In this document: positions 35,654 to 44,800 of the stretch, piece after piece | How positions within the stretch are numbered: position 1 is the stretch's first letter | Layout: each line of letters opens with the position of its first letter | Source: Zobellia uliginosa | GTDB lineage: Bacteria > Bacteroidota > Bacteroidia > Flavobacteriales > Flavobacteriaceae | Direction of reading: 5' to 3' | NCBI RefSeq assembly: GCF_018860745.1 | Contig: NZ_JAHKPY010000002.1 | Coordinates: 248,001-312,000, forward strand | Length of the DNA: 64,000 nt | Program-made: the position numbers and the translations under genes | The notes under the pieces: model-generated | What the model was told of the DNA's origin: nothing | The model's database searches: none | Seen by the model: only the letters and a program-made list of their open reading frames with translations

Positions 35654-37476
35654 TGAAATTTAAAATGAAGATGAACAATTCCGATAAAAAAAATGAAAAA
35701 ATGATAGTTATGAAAACAACGATAACAAAACGGCTACTTTTTATACTGGTACCTATGTTGGCAATTTTGGGCTGTTCAGATGATTTTCTGGAACAGACCA
35801 ATCCAAATCAAATTTCTACAGAAACTTTTTGGAAGGATAATAAAGATTTAGAGCAAGGGCTTATTGCTACGTACAAAGGTTTTGCCAATTCCAATACAAT
35901 AAATTTAGTAGGCGAACTAGCAAGAACGGATTTGGCATGGTCCAGTGGATACCAACGCCCCAATAATACAAACGAGTATTACCTACAGGTTTTTAATGAT
36001 GCATCATCTGTGCCCAATAACAAGTGGAGTGCAAACTATACGGCCATTTTTAGAGCTAATCAAGTTATTGAAGCAGCAGCTGCTTTAGAAGAAACCTATA
36101 CCACGGAAAAAGAGAAAGAAGATGGGCTGATTATTCTGGCGCAAGCAAGGTTCTTAAGAGGGTACATGTATTTTAATCTCTACAATTCTTATAATGGGGG
36201 GGCAGTGCCAATTTATGATTTTGTACCTATAGAAGAAAGTGAGTTTTATCAATCGGTATCACCGGCTGAAGATGTTAAGAAATTTTATTTAGAAGATTTA
36301 TTGTTTGCTGCAAATAATTTACCTAAAAAATGGGAAGGTAATGATCAAGGAAGGGTAACTGCAGGTGCTGCTATTGCAGTCCTGGGACAGTCCTCCCTAT
36401 ATGAAGGGAACTATGAAGAAGCCTCTGTACTTTTTAAAAATTTGATAGATAATTTTGGATATTCTCTAACCCCGAACATCGGGAGTAATTTCACTACCAT
36501 GGACGAGTTCAATGAAGAATCTATTCTAGAAGTAGGTTATTCTTTAGAATTTAAGAATGAATTAGGGCCTTGGGACGGTAGAGACGTTGCAAATGCAGCA
36601 TACGTTAGACAATTTACCGGTGGAGACGGTAAATGGTTTGGAGCGGTAGTTGCCAACTGGTTGATCTTAAAATATAGAAATGAGCCATTAGATTTCTCGG
36701 ATCCTAGAAATATGGTGATTGATGCAGAAGGAAATGAAAGTTTTAGAAAGTTCAGTTTAAGAACATCATGGTCCGTTGCATTGGTAGATGATAAGGAAAT
36801 GGGGTATTATCTTAGAGATGAAACCGGGCAGGCCTCAAATTTTAATGTGCGTATGACTGCTTTTTGGAGAAAACACACCAATTGGGATATTACGCGGTCC
36901 GAAGAAGAATTATCTCCTGGTAAGGTTAGGTCAGGTGTTAACGAGCGTTTAATTCGTTTAGCTGAAATTTATCTGCAGTACGCAGAATGCCAGATAAAAC
37001 TGGGTAATATAGACCAAGCCCTGGTCTATATTAATAAAGTACGAAGAAGATCCGGCGTTCAGCTCTTAGGTTTGAATGGTACGGGTGAATTCCCGACCAA
37101 TGACCATGACAATAAGATGTACGATGAACAAACGTTAATGGAACATTTAATGTATACAGAGTTGCCATTGGAGCTTTCGGCAGAAGGAGATGGTAATCGT
37201 AATATTGACCTCAGAAGGTGGGGGGTAAAAGCGCAACGCTTTCAAGAGCTTGCTCAAAAAAGGTACGCTGCCGATCATTATGAACTGTTGGATGAAAAGG
37301 GAGAAAAAGTAACCAGATGGGCTTCAATAGTAAAAGAACTTCCCGCAGGAGACCCAGATATTGATGAGAATTGGAACGAATTTCAAGAAGCAGCTGCGAA
37401 CTACAATCCCGCATTGCATGCCTATTGGCCTTTGCCTAATACAGAAATTATATCAAATCCGCAATTGGGTAATTAA
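35653..37476 (+). CDS. susD: SusD/RagB-type surface glycan-binding lipoprotein (first pair)
   Basis: A 607-residue lipoprotein forming the lid over SusC. The first ATG overlaps the susC stop (TAATG), giving translational coupling. The lipoprotein signal proper begins at an internal Met (35701 or 35710: MKTTITKRLLFILVPMLAIL) with the lipid Cys in LGCSDDF, so one of these may be the real start. The body shows SusD marks: QTNPNQISTETFWKDNKDLEQGL near the start, TPR-like helices (AQARFLRGYMYFNLYN), RLAEIYLQYAECQIKLG, NIDLRRWG and a final AYWPLPNTEIISNPQL. Confidence 0.95.
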   Translation: MKFKMKMNNSDKKNEKMIVMKTTITKRLLFILVPMLAILGCSDDFLEQTNPNQISTETFWKDNKDLEQGLIATYKGFANSNTINLVGELARTDLAWSSGYQRPNNTNEYYLQVFNDASSVPNNKWSANYTAIFRANQVIEAAAALEETYTTEKEKEDGLIILAQARFLRGYMYFNLYNSYNGGAVPIYDFVPIEESEFYQSVSPAEDVKKFYLEDLLFAANNLPKKWEGNDQGRVTAGAAIAVLGQSSLYEGNYEEASVLFKNLIDNFGYSLTPNIGSNFTTMDEFNEESILEVGYSLEFKNELGPWDGRDVANAAYVRQFTGGDGKWFGAVVANWLILKYRNEPLDFSDPRNMVIDAEGNESFRKFSLRTSWSVALVDDKEMGYYLRDETGQASNFNVRMTAFWRKHTNWDITRSEEELSPGKVRSGVNERLIRLAEIYLQYAECQIKLGNIDQALVYINKVRRRSGVQLLGLNGTGEFPTNDHDNKMYDEQTLMEHLMYTELPLELSAEGDGNRNIDLRRWGVKAQRFQELAQKRYAADHYELLDEKGEKVTRWASIVKELPAGDPDIDENWNEFQEAAANYNPALHAYWPLPNTEIISNPQLGN

Positions 37477-37537
37477 TATATAATTCTGATTAAAGCTCCA
37501 AATAAAATGCAAAAACAAGAAATTTAAAAAGCATAAA

Positions 37538-39148
37538 ATGAAAAACGTAATAAGAATTTTAGCTGTCTTGGCCCTCCTGTTCGTAGGGTGTGACGATAAT
37601 GAATACGAGGCTCCTTTTCCTTTTTCGGACGTAGGGTTTTATACGAGCAAGGGTACAGCAGATGATCTTCAGATTAATTTAGACGATTATTTGTCTTTCA
37701 CGGATCTTTCTCAAGGTGAGGAGTCCCATTCATGGAAAATAGAGAGTACAGATGTCTTTCTTGAAGGACCAATTGATAGAACAGATTCTATATTAGACCG
37801 TTTTATAATTGAACCTAGAGTAACTTCTTCTTTTGAAAAAACCGTGCATGTACTTTTCCAGACCTCAGGAATGAAAAAAGTTAGGCTGTATAATACCTTT
37901 AATGAAATGGTGACTTTTAAAGGAAATCGCGCAGGAGAAGATTATGAAATGGCTGCGGTCAAAAAAGGAGACCTCTATGTCATTGACACGACCTTTACTG
38001 TTAAAGTATATCCAAAACTAGTACCTAAGATAAAGGTTAGAAATGGAGAGGTAACGGTAAACCATGAAGCAAATGATACTATTTATATTGAAGCTGGTAA
38101 TACTTTGGAATTTACGGATTTATCTACTATTGGTGAGCCAACTGGGCGTTCATGGAATATAGTTAAGGCTTTAAAACCCGGTGAAGAAGTTGCTGACAAT
38201 CCTATTGTAAATAGCAGTGGTGATTCTCTAGCCAATATAGCTTTTAACAAATTGGGGAGTTTTAGAGCGTCTATGAACCTTTCTCGTTCGGGACAGAACA
38301 TTCCGGGAGATTTTGCCAACTATGCTATTAATGCACCAATAAGAGTTATACCATCTTCTAAACCTTTTGAACTGACAGGAGATATAAGAGAACAGGAAGA
38401 TGAGACCATTCAAGTACCTTACAATGGAGAGTTTACCACCTTTGGTGGCCAAGAAGAGTTCTTTACGGTTATGGTGAACGGAGAAGCTTTTGAAATAGCT
38501 TCAGTAGGAGTAAATACTGATGATGCCACAAAGCTTGATATTAAGTTAACGGAACCGATCTACAGGCCAGATGTAATTACAGTTTCGTACGCAGGTGGAA
38601 CTATAGAATCTACGGATACTAGGGAAGCCCTACCATTTACGGATGAACCTGTTATTATGAGCACGGTAAACCTGATCCCTGAGGCAATAGCAGGATTGGA
38701 AACTGGGGCAGATAGTTGGGTGCCTTTCTGGAGTAACAAGGGAGTTGCGGAATATTCTACAGAGCAAGCTGCAACGGGAGCCTATAGTTTAAAATTGCAA
38801 ATTGCTGCAGGTCAAGATAATGCCGAAGCCGGTGCGCCATTTGAAAATCCGATTATTTTTGAAGCTGAGAAAACATATGTCATTTCTTATGATATGTATA
38901 TTGCACCTGGTGCTGTTGATTCTGATGGAGCTACTTCAGGCCTGTTTTTATTACAAAATTGGGGTTTCCAATTTTGGAATAATTTTGCACATCCAGTTGG
39001 TGAGTGGACAACTCACACTGCAGACTATCAGAGTACCACTCCTTTATCTCAATTCTATCTCAGAATTTTGACTAATGCCGCAAAGACTACTGATATGACT
39101 GTTTACTATGACAATTTTTCCATTGTAGAGAAAGAGGTAAGACCGTAA
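37538..39148 (+). CDS. Surface glycan-binding lipoprotein with PKD-like and CBM-like domains
   Basis: A 536-residue lipoprotein (signal ILAVLALLFVGC, lipid Cys about 19) in the SusE/SGBP position after susD. Residues ~50-300 hold two PKD-like segments (LSFTDLSQGEESHSWKIE and LEFTDLSTIGEPTGRSWNI). An Ig-like stretch follows at 300-380. The last ~150 residues are a beta-sandwich like CBM4/9/22 (WVPFWSNKGVAEYSTEQA, KTYVISYDMYIAP, FYLRILTNA, TVYYDNFSI). Several aromatic residues (W, Y, F) lie on that sandwich. It likely binds the algal polysaccharide at the cell surface and feeds the SusCD complex. The ligand is inferred from the neighbouring agarase-like gene. Confidence 0.8.
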   Translation: MKNVIRILAVLALLFVGCDDNEYEAPFPFSDVGFYTSKGTADDLQINLDDYLSFTDLSQGEESHSWKIESTDVFLEGPIDRTDSILDRFIIEPRVTSSFEKTVHVLFQTSGMKKVRLYNTFNEMVTFKGNRAGEDYEMAAVKKGDLYVIDTTFTVKVYPKLVPKIKVRNGEVTVNHEANDTIYIEAGNTLEFTDLSTIGEPTGRSWNIVKALKPGEEVADNPIVNSSGDSLANIAFNKLGSFRASMNLSRSGQNIPGDFANYAINAPIRVIPSSKPFELTGDIREQEDETIQVPYNGEFTTFGGQEEFFTVMVNGEAFEIASVGVNTDDATKLDIKLTEPIYRPDVITVSYAGGTIESTDTREALPFTDEPVIMSTVNLIPEAIAGLETGADSWVPFWSNKGVAEYSTEQAATGAYSLKLQIAAGQDNAEAGAPFENPIIFEAEKTYVISYDMYIAPGAVDSDGATSGLFLLQNWGFQFWNNFAHPVGEWTTHTADYQSTTPLSQFYLRILTNAAKTTDMTVYYDNFSIVEKEVRP

Positions 39149-39175
39149 TCCCCACAGTAATGTTTGTTTAAGTTT

Positions 39176-39205
39176 AAGGGAGAATTGAAAGATTCTCCCT
39201 TTTTA
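39176..39205 (+). terminator. Hairpin between the surface-binding protein and GH16 genes
   Basis: AAGGGAGAAT / ATTCTCCCTT with a short loop and TTTT after it: a good intrinsic terminator 27 bases past the stop of the preceding gene. It sits before the chosen GH16 start (39242). It may reduce, not abolish, read-through into GH16, giving less enzyme than transporter. Confidence 0.8.
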
Positions 39206-39241
39206 TTCAATATCCTTTTATTAATATCAAAGATTAAATAT

Positions 39242-40300
39242 ATGTACTTAAGCCACTTTAAGTTGGTCCTATGTTGTGCCTTGTTTTATAGTTGTGGTAC
39301 TAATTCAAAATTTGACAATTCAACAGAATTACCTGTAGAGACTGAGCAGAACGAAGAAACGGAAGAACAGGAAAGGGAGCCAGAAAACTCACAAGAAGTG
39401 ACCCAAGAAGTTGACTGGAAAGAAATTCCTGTGCCTGCAAATGCCGGAACGGACATGATTTGGGAGTTTCAAGAAATGTCCGATAATTTTGAATATCAAT
39501 CTCCGGCCGATAACAAAGGAGATGATTTTTTGGAAAAATGGGATGATTTTTTTCATAACCAATGGGGCGGACCCGGTCTTACGGAATGGAAAAGAGAGCA
39601 TTCTCAGGTACTAGATGGGCAATTACAAATGTGGGCCACAAGAAAACCAGGTTCGGATAAAATTAATATGGGGTGTATAACCTCAAAAAACCGTGTAATT
39701 TATCCTGTTTATATAGAAGCTAAAGCAAAGGTTATGAATTCTACTTTAGCATCAGACGTCTGGTTATTGAGTCCAGATGACACTCAGGAGATAGATATTC
39801 TGGAGGCATATGGGGCGGACTATTCAGATAGTGCTCAAAAAGAACAGTCTTATTTTGCAGAAAGAGTACACATTAGTCATCATGTTTTTATAAGGGAACC
39901 GTTTCAAGATTATCAGCCCAAAGATGCGGGTACATGGTTTCATGATGGTACGGTTTGGAACAAAGCTTTCCACACCTATGGCGTGTATTGGAAGAACCCA
40001 TGGTATTTAGAATATTACATAGATGGGGTTTTAGTACGAACAGTATCTGGGAAAGATACTATTGATCCCGAATTTTTTACGAACACGACAGACCCTGGCA
40101 ATAAGGATTTAGATACCCGGACGGGTCTCAGTAAAGAAATGGATATCATTATTAATACCGAAGACCAAACATGGCGGTCTACGCCCTTATCTGGTTTGCA
40201 ATCTGAAACCTATACACCTACAGATAAGGAATTGGAACATATTGAAAATAATACGTTTAAGGTAGATTGGATTAGGATTTATAAACCTGTAGAAAAATAA
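39242..40300 (+). CDS. GH16 beta-agarase-type lipoprotein
   Basis: From the ATG at 39242 the protein has 352 residues. An upstream in-frame ATG (39164) precedes the terminator hairpin and adds no signal, so 39242 is preferred. The start MYLSHFKLVLCCALFYSC is a lipoprotein signal. After a Glu-rich linker (about 30-60) comes a GH16 domain of the agarase subgroup. WGGPGLTEWKREHSQV and LASDVWLLSPDDTQ lead to EIDILE, where E183 is the nucleophile, D185 the helper and E188 the acid/base. HHVFIREPFQDYQP, WYLEYYIDGVLVRTVSG and IIINTEDQTWRS also fit. Beta-agarases cleave beta-1,4 links in agarose; porphyran-type substrates are possible. The lipid anchor suggests a surface endo-enzyme. Confidence 0.9.
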   Translation: MYLSHFKLVLCCALFYSCGTNSKFDNSTELPVETEQNEETEEQEREPENSQEVTQEVDWKEIPVPANAGTDMIWEFQEMSDNFEYQSPADNKGDDFLEKWDDFFHNQWGGPGLTEWKREHSQVLDGQLQMWATRKPGSDKINMGCITSKNRVIYPVYIEAKAKVMNSTLASDVWLLSPDDTQEIDILEAYGADYSDSAQKEQSYFAERVHISHHVFIREPFQDYQPKDAGTWFHDGTVWNKAFHTYGVYWKNPWYLEYYIDGVLVRTVSGKDTIDPEFFTNTTDPGNKDLDTRTGLSKEMDIIINTEDQTWRSTPLSGLQSETYTPTDKELEHIENNTFKVDWIRIYKPVEK

Positions 40301-40566
40301 TTTAGTTTCTGTTCTTGTTTAAATCGCATTTATAAGGTTGTACAAAACACTTCTTTTATTGACCTTAAACCATGGGTGGTGCTATAAACGTTCAAACTAC
40401 TGGCCTATGTTTTTTTTTGTGTATTATTTTTAAAAAATGACCGTAATCATGTGTTCTTATTTATATTTTTTATCAACCAAAAACAATCTTCAAAAGGCTT
40501 GACCTAGCGCTGATTTTTAGTTAATTTCATAGTGTGATTAGCGTCATTCTTTAAATTGATATAAAG

Positions 40567-41481
40567 ATGGATTATATAGATTATTATAAGGTTTTGGGTA
40601 TAACCAAAAGTGCTAGTGAAAAAGATATTAAAAAAGCTTACAGGAAAATGGCACGAAAGTATCATCCTGATGTGAACCCTAACGATGCTACCGCAGAAAA
40701 AAAGTTCAAGGAAATTAATGAAGCCAATGAGGTTTTAGGAGATCCCGAAAAACGCAAAAAGTATGACCAATACGGGAAAGACTGGATGCATGCCGAGCAG
40801 TTTGAAAAAGCAAAAGCGCAACAGAGGAGTTCCAGAGGAAGTACAGGGCAAGGCGCTCGTCAAGATTTTGGTGGAGGTGATTTTTCTGATTTTTTTGAAT
40901 CCATGTTTGGGGGTAGTGGGGGATTTTCACAAGGCGGTTATTCCGCGGGAGGGGGAAGGCAAACTAGGTTTAGAGGCCAGGACCTAAACGCAGAACTGCG
41001 CTTAAACCTACGTGACGCTTATAAAACTCAAAAACAAACGCTAACCGTTAACGGTAAGAATATTAGACTAACCATACCGGCAGGAATCGAAAATGGACAG
41101 ACCATAAAAATTCCCGGTCATGGTGGTGTTGGTCGTAACGGTGGCCCTAAAGGAGATTTGTATTTGAAATTTATCATAGATAATAATACCTCTTTTAAAA
41201 GAGATGGTAACAACTTGTATAAGGACGTAGAAGTAGATTTGTATACTGCAATTCTAGGTGGTGAAATTACCGTGGATACCTTTGACGGTAAAGCAAAACT
41301 TAAAATTAAGCCAGAAACCCAAACAGGCACCAAGGTTAAATTAAAAGGTAAAGGTTTTCCTATTTATAAAAAGGAAGGCCAGTACGGAGACCTTTATATA
41401 ACTTATAACATTCAAACCCCCACCAATCTGTCGGATAAGGAGAAAGAACTATTCAAACAATTAGCATCCTTTAAAAACTAA
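40567..41481 (+). CDS. cbpA: CbpA-type DnaJ co-chaperone
   Basis: A 304-residue J-protein. The J domain is at 1-70 (MDYIDYYKVLGI, HPD at 33-35 in KYHPDVNPND). A Gly/Phe/Ser-rich linker (~85-140) follows, then the two C-terminal substrate-binding domains (LNAELRLNLRDAYKTQKQTL, LTIPAGIENGQTIKIPGHGG, GDLYITYNIQTP). The four CxxCxGxG zinc repeats of DnaJ are absent, which is the CbpA arrangement. It stimulates DnaK ATPase and delivers substrates. A CbpM-like modulator gene follows after 4 bases. The pair is a housekeeping unit set between parts of the polysaccharide locus. Confidence 0.93.
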   Translation: MDYIDYYKVLGITKSASEKDIKKAYRKMARKYHPDVNPNDATAEKKFKEINEANEVLGDPEKRKKYDQYGKDWMHAEQFEKAKAQQRSSRGSTGQGARQDFGGGDFSDFFESMFGGSGGFSQGGYSAGGGRQTRFRGQDLNAELRLNLRDAYKTQKQTLTVNGKNIRLTIPAGIENGQTIKIPGHGGVGRNGGPKGDLYLKFIIDNNTSFKRDGNNLYKDVEVDLYTAILGGEITVDTFDGKAKLKIKPETQTGTKVKLKGKGFPIYKKEGQYGDLYITYNIQTPTNLSDKEKELFKQLASFKN

Positions 41482-41485
41482 GATT

Positions 41486-41776
41486 ATGCAACAAGAAGAA
41501 TATGTATCGGTAACGGAGTTCTGCAATGGTCATAGTATTTCTACAACGGTCATAACTCAACTGAACGAATTTGGCCTTGTTCATATTATTGAACGCAGCA
41601 ACAGTTTGTACCTTCCTATGGAAGAGCTCCCTAAAACCGAAAAAATGCTCAGACTGCATACTGACCTTAATATAAATTTAGAGGGAGTAGAGGTCATTAC
41701 GCGTTTATTGGAGCGTATAGAGGAAGCCAATAACGAAATGATCAAACTAAAGAATAAACTAAGTTTGTACGAGTAG
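41486..41776 (+). CDS. cbpM: CbpM-like chaperone modulator
   Basis: A 96-residue all-helical protein with a MerR-like N-terminal HTH (YVSVTEFCNGHSISTTVITQ), the middle GLVHIIERSNSLYLPMEELPKTEKM, and a coiled-coil tail. CbpM in E. coli binds the J domain of CbpA and blocks its contact with DnaK. The close link (4 bases after cbpA) supports the same role here. Confidence 0.82.
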   Translation: MQQEEYVSVTEFCNGHSISTTVITQLNEFGLVHIIERSNSLYLPMEELPKTEKMLRLHTDLNINLEGVEVITRLLERIEEANNEMIKLKNKLSLYE

Positions 41777-41824
41777 ATAAAAGTCATCTTTAAAATCTAT
41801 ATTAAAGAAAACATATCAGTTAAA

Positions 41825-44800
41825 TTACAATAGAGATTCATTTGCAGGTTTAATGGTTTTGCGTCTTGCTGCTTGGTATTCTTTTGGAAGCTCTCCATAG
41901 ACTTTTTTAAAGCATTTTGTGAAGTAGGAAGCAGTGTTAAAACCGGACATATAAAGAATTTCTTTTACGGTAAGATCCGTAGATTCCAATAACTGTTTAG
42001 CTCTTTTTAATCTAAAACGTCTAATAAACTCGCCAGTAGAAAGACCGGTAAACTCTTTAAATTTATTATAAACTGCACTACGGCTCATAGCAAGTGCAGC
42101 GGTAAGAGATTCTGCATTGAACTCCGCATCCATAATATTCATTTCCAATAACTCAATAACCCGGTTTAAAAATTCTTGGTCTGGTGAAGTAATTTTAATT
42201 TCACTGGGAGAAATCGAAACTTCCCGCTGTATATAATTTCTCAAATCTTTACGGTAGCGCATGATGTTATTCAGCTTCACTTCCAAATGTTCTAAATTGA
42301 AAGGCTTAGTGAGGTAATCGTCAACACCTATCTTAAGGCCTTGCAATTGGGTGTCATCATCTGTTTTGGCAGTTAGAAAAACAATGGGAATATGATTATA
42401 CTCTACTTGCTTTTTTACTTCTCTGGCAAACGATATCCCATCCATAGTAGGCATCATTATATCACTTATTATAATATTCGGAGTATGTACTTTTAAAATA
42501 TCAAGCCCTTGTTGGCCATTTTCGGCTTCCAATATTTCGTATTTTTTATAAAGTCCACTTTTAATAAAGGTCCTTAAATCAGCATTATCTTCTACCACCA
42601 AAAGAATTGGTTTCTCATTTGTTGTTATAATTTCATCTTCATCTTCTGTTTTGAAATTCACTTCTTTCAAGTGGTCTAAATTAGGATGTACCATTGCTTT
42701 GGTAGATTCAGCCCCAATAATCTTATCGTCTTTATAAAAATCGAATTTTTTGGGAATGAAGAAAATGAAATTGGCTCCTTTCTTAGTTCCCTTTTCAACT
42801 ATAATCTCGCCATGATGCCGTTGTACCAAGCTTTTTGTGAGTGCAAGACCAATACCCATACCATAGGTATTTCTGTTTTCTGCACTGTCATCATTAAAAA
42901 ACCGGTCAAATATTTTTTCTAGACTTGCGGAAGAAATACCGTTACCATTATCACGGACTTCGATTTTAACGAATTCTTCTTTTTGATTATTTATCTCTTT
43001 GGATATGTTGCTGATAACCACAGATATCTCACCACCATCTGGTGTAAATTTAAAGGCATTGGAAAGCAAGTTGTTCATGACTTTTTCCAAAGCATCGGGG
43101 CTGAACCAGGTAATGAGTTCATCTTCTTCACAATTCAATGAAAATTGAATAGAGCGGTTTTTGGCCAAGAAATCAAAAGATTCTTTAATTTCTTTTATGT
43201 TTTTTAGAATGTTAAAATAACCCACTTCAAGAACCATTTTTTTCTGTTCTATTTTCTGAAAATCCAGCAATTGGTTAACAAGACGTAATAGCAAAGAAGA
43301 GTTCTTTTGCATTAGCCTATATTGGTTTAGGCGCTCTTTGGGCTCAATAATATCATTGTTTTTTTCTAAAAATTGTAGTGGTGCATTTAGTAATGATAGT
43401 GGTGTTCTAAACTCATGTGAAACATTGGTGAAAAACTCCATTTTCATTTTGTTGAGTTCATCGGCCTTTTGTTTGGTAAGATGGTCCATCTTCAGCTGAT
43501 GTTTCTCCTCAATTCTAATTAAGGTAAACTTGCCAAATGTATACAGTAACAAAATTGCCAAGAGCACGTATATGGCATATGCCCAAATTGTTTTCCAAAA
43601 AGGAGGGGCAATAATTATTTGCAACCTATCGGGTTGTAAGTTCCAAAATCCATCACTATTGGCGGCTTTAACTTCAAAACTATAAGTACCGGGCTCTAAA
43701 TTGGTATATGTAACTAAATTTCTATTGACCGGAGCTTCTATCCAATCATCTTGAAAACCTTTTAATCTATACTGAGATTGGTTTTTGTTAGGCGACGAAA
43801 AATGTAGTGCAGAGAACCCCAAAGAAATGTTATTCTCATTGTAATTAAGGTTTATCTCCTCAGAAGTTAAAATGGTATGATCTATAATTTCTTTACCATC
43901 AATTTTTCTGTTGGGTGAAACCAGTTTATTGTTGAGCAAAAAACGATCTATATGAATCTCAGGAGGTATCGTGTTTTCTTTTATAGTTCGGGGGTAAAAA
44001 GCATTAAAACCGTTTACGCCACCAAAAATGAGTTCACCGTCAGATTTTTTCAGGGAGGTCAACTCTTCAAATTCATTACTCTGTAAACCATCTTCAACAT
44101 CGTAATTTTTAAACGTTTCATTTAAAGGATTAAATTTGGAAATGCCGCTGTTGGTAGATATCCACAGATTTCCCTCATTATCTTCCTCAATACTTTTAAT
44201 TACGTTGTTGGGTAATCCATCTGCCTCGGTATAGGCCTTAAAGTATTCTTTACCAGTGGTCTTATCGTCAATGAATTTATTTAGGCCACCACCCAATGTT
44301 CCTATCCAGATGGTGCCTTTTGAACTTTCAAATATAGGTAAGATGTAATTGTTGCTTATGCTGGTTGAATCATTTTCAATAACAGCATAATATTTAAACT
44401 CCGGGTGTTCATCTTGGAGTTGATCGGCAGAAAGTTTGTTCAAGCCCTTTCCTGTACCTACCCAAAGATTCCCTTTGCTATCCTCAATTATAGTGCGGAT
44501 AATTTTGCTGGAAAAATTGAAGCTATCAGCAAAATTATCCAATTTTTCATATGGAGCTTCTCCGGAACGAAAGAGGCCTTTACTATATGTACCGTACCAT
44601 ACTTGCCCAAATCTATCCGTACACATGCTAAAAACGGTAGAGTTGGTTTTACCGCTAAATTTTATCTTAGGTTTTTTAGAAGGGGCAGTAATGTCTATTT
44701 GATATACGCCCTGCGAGCCCGAGTTGCCCAGTTCCAATATTTTTCGATCATCTATTTCAATCTCATTCATACAAAAGGCGGAGTTTACCTTTTCTATGGC

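Noticed and set aside
39164-39241. N-terminal extension of the GH16 protein by 26 residues
   Set aside because: It would translate through the terminator hairpin and place the lipoprotein signal internally.
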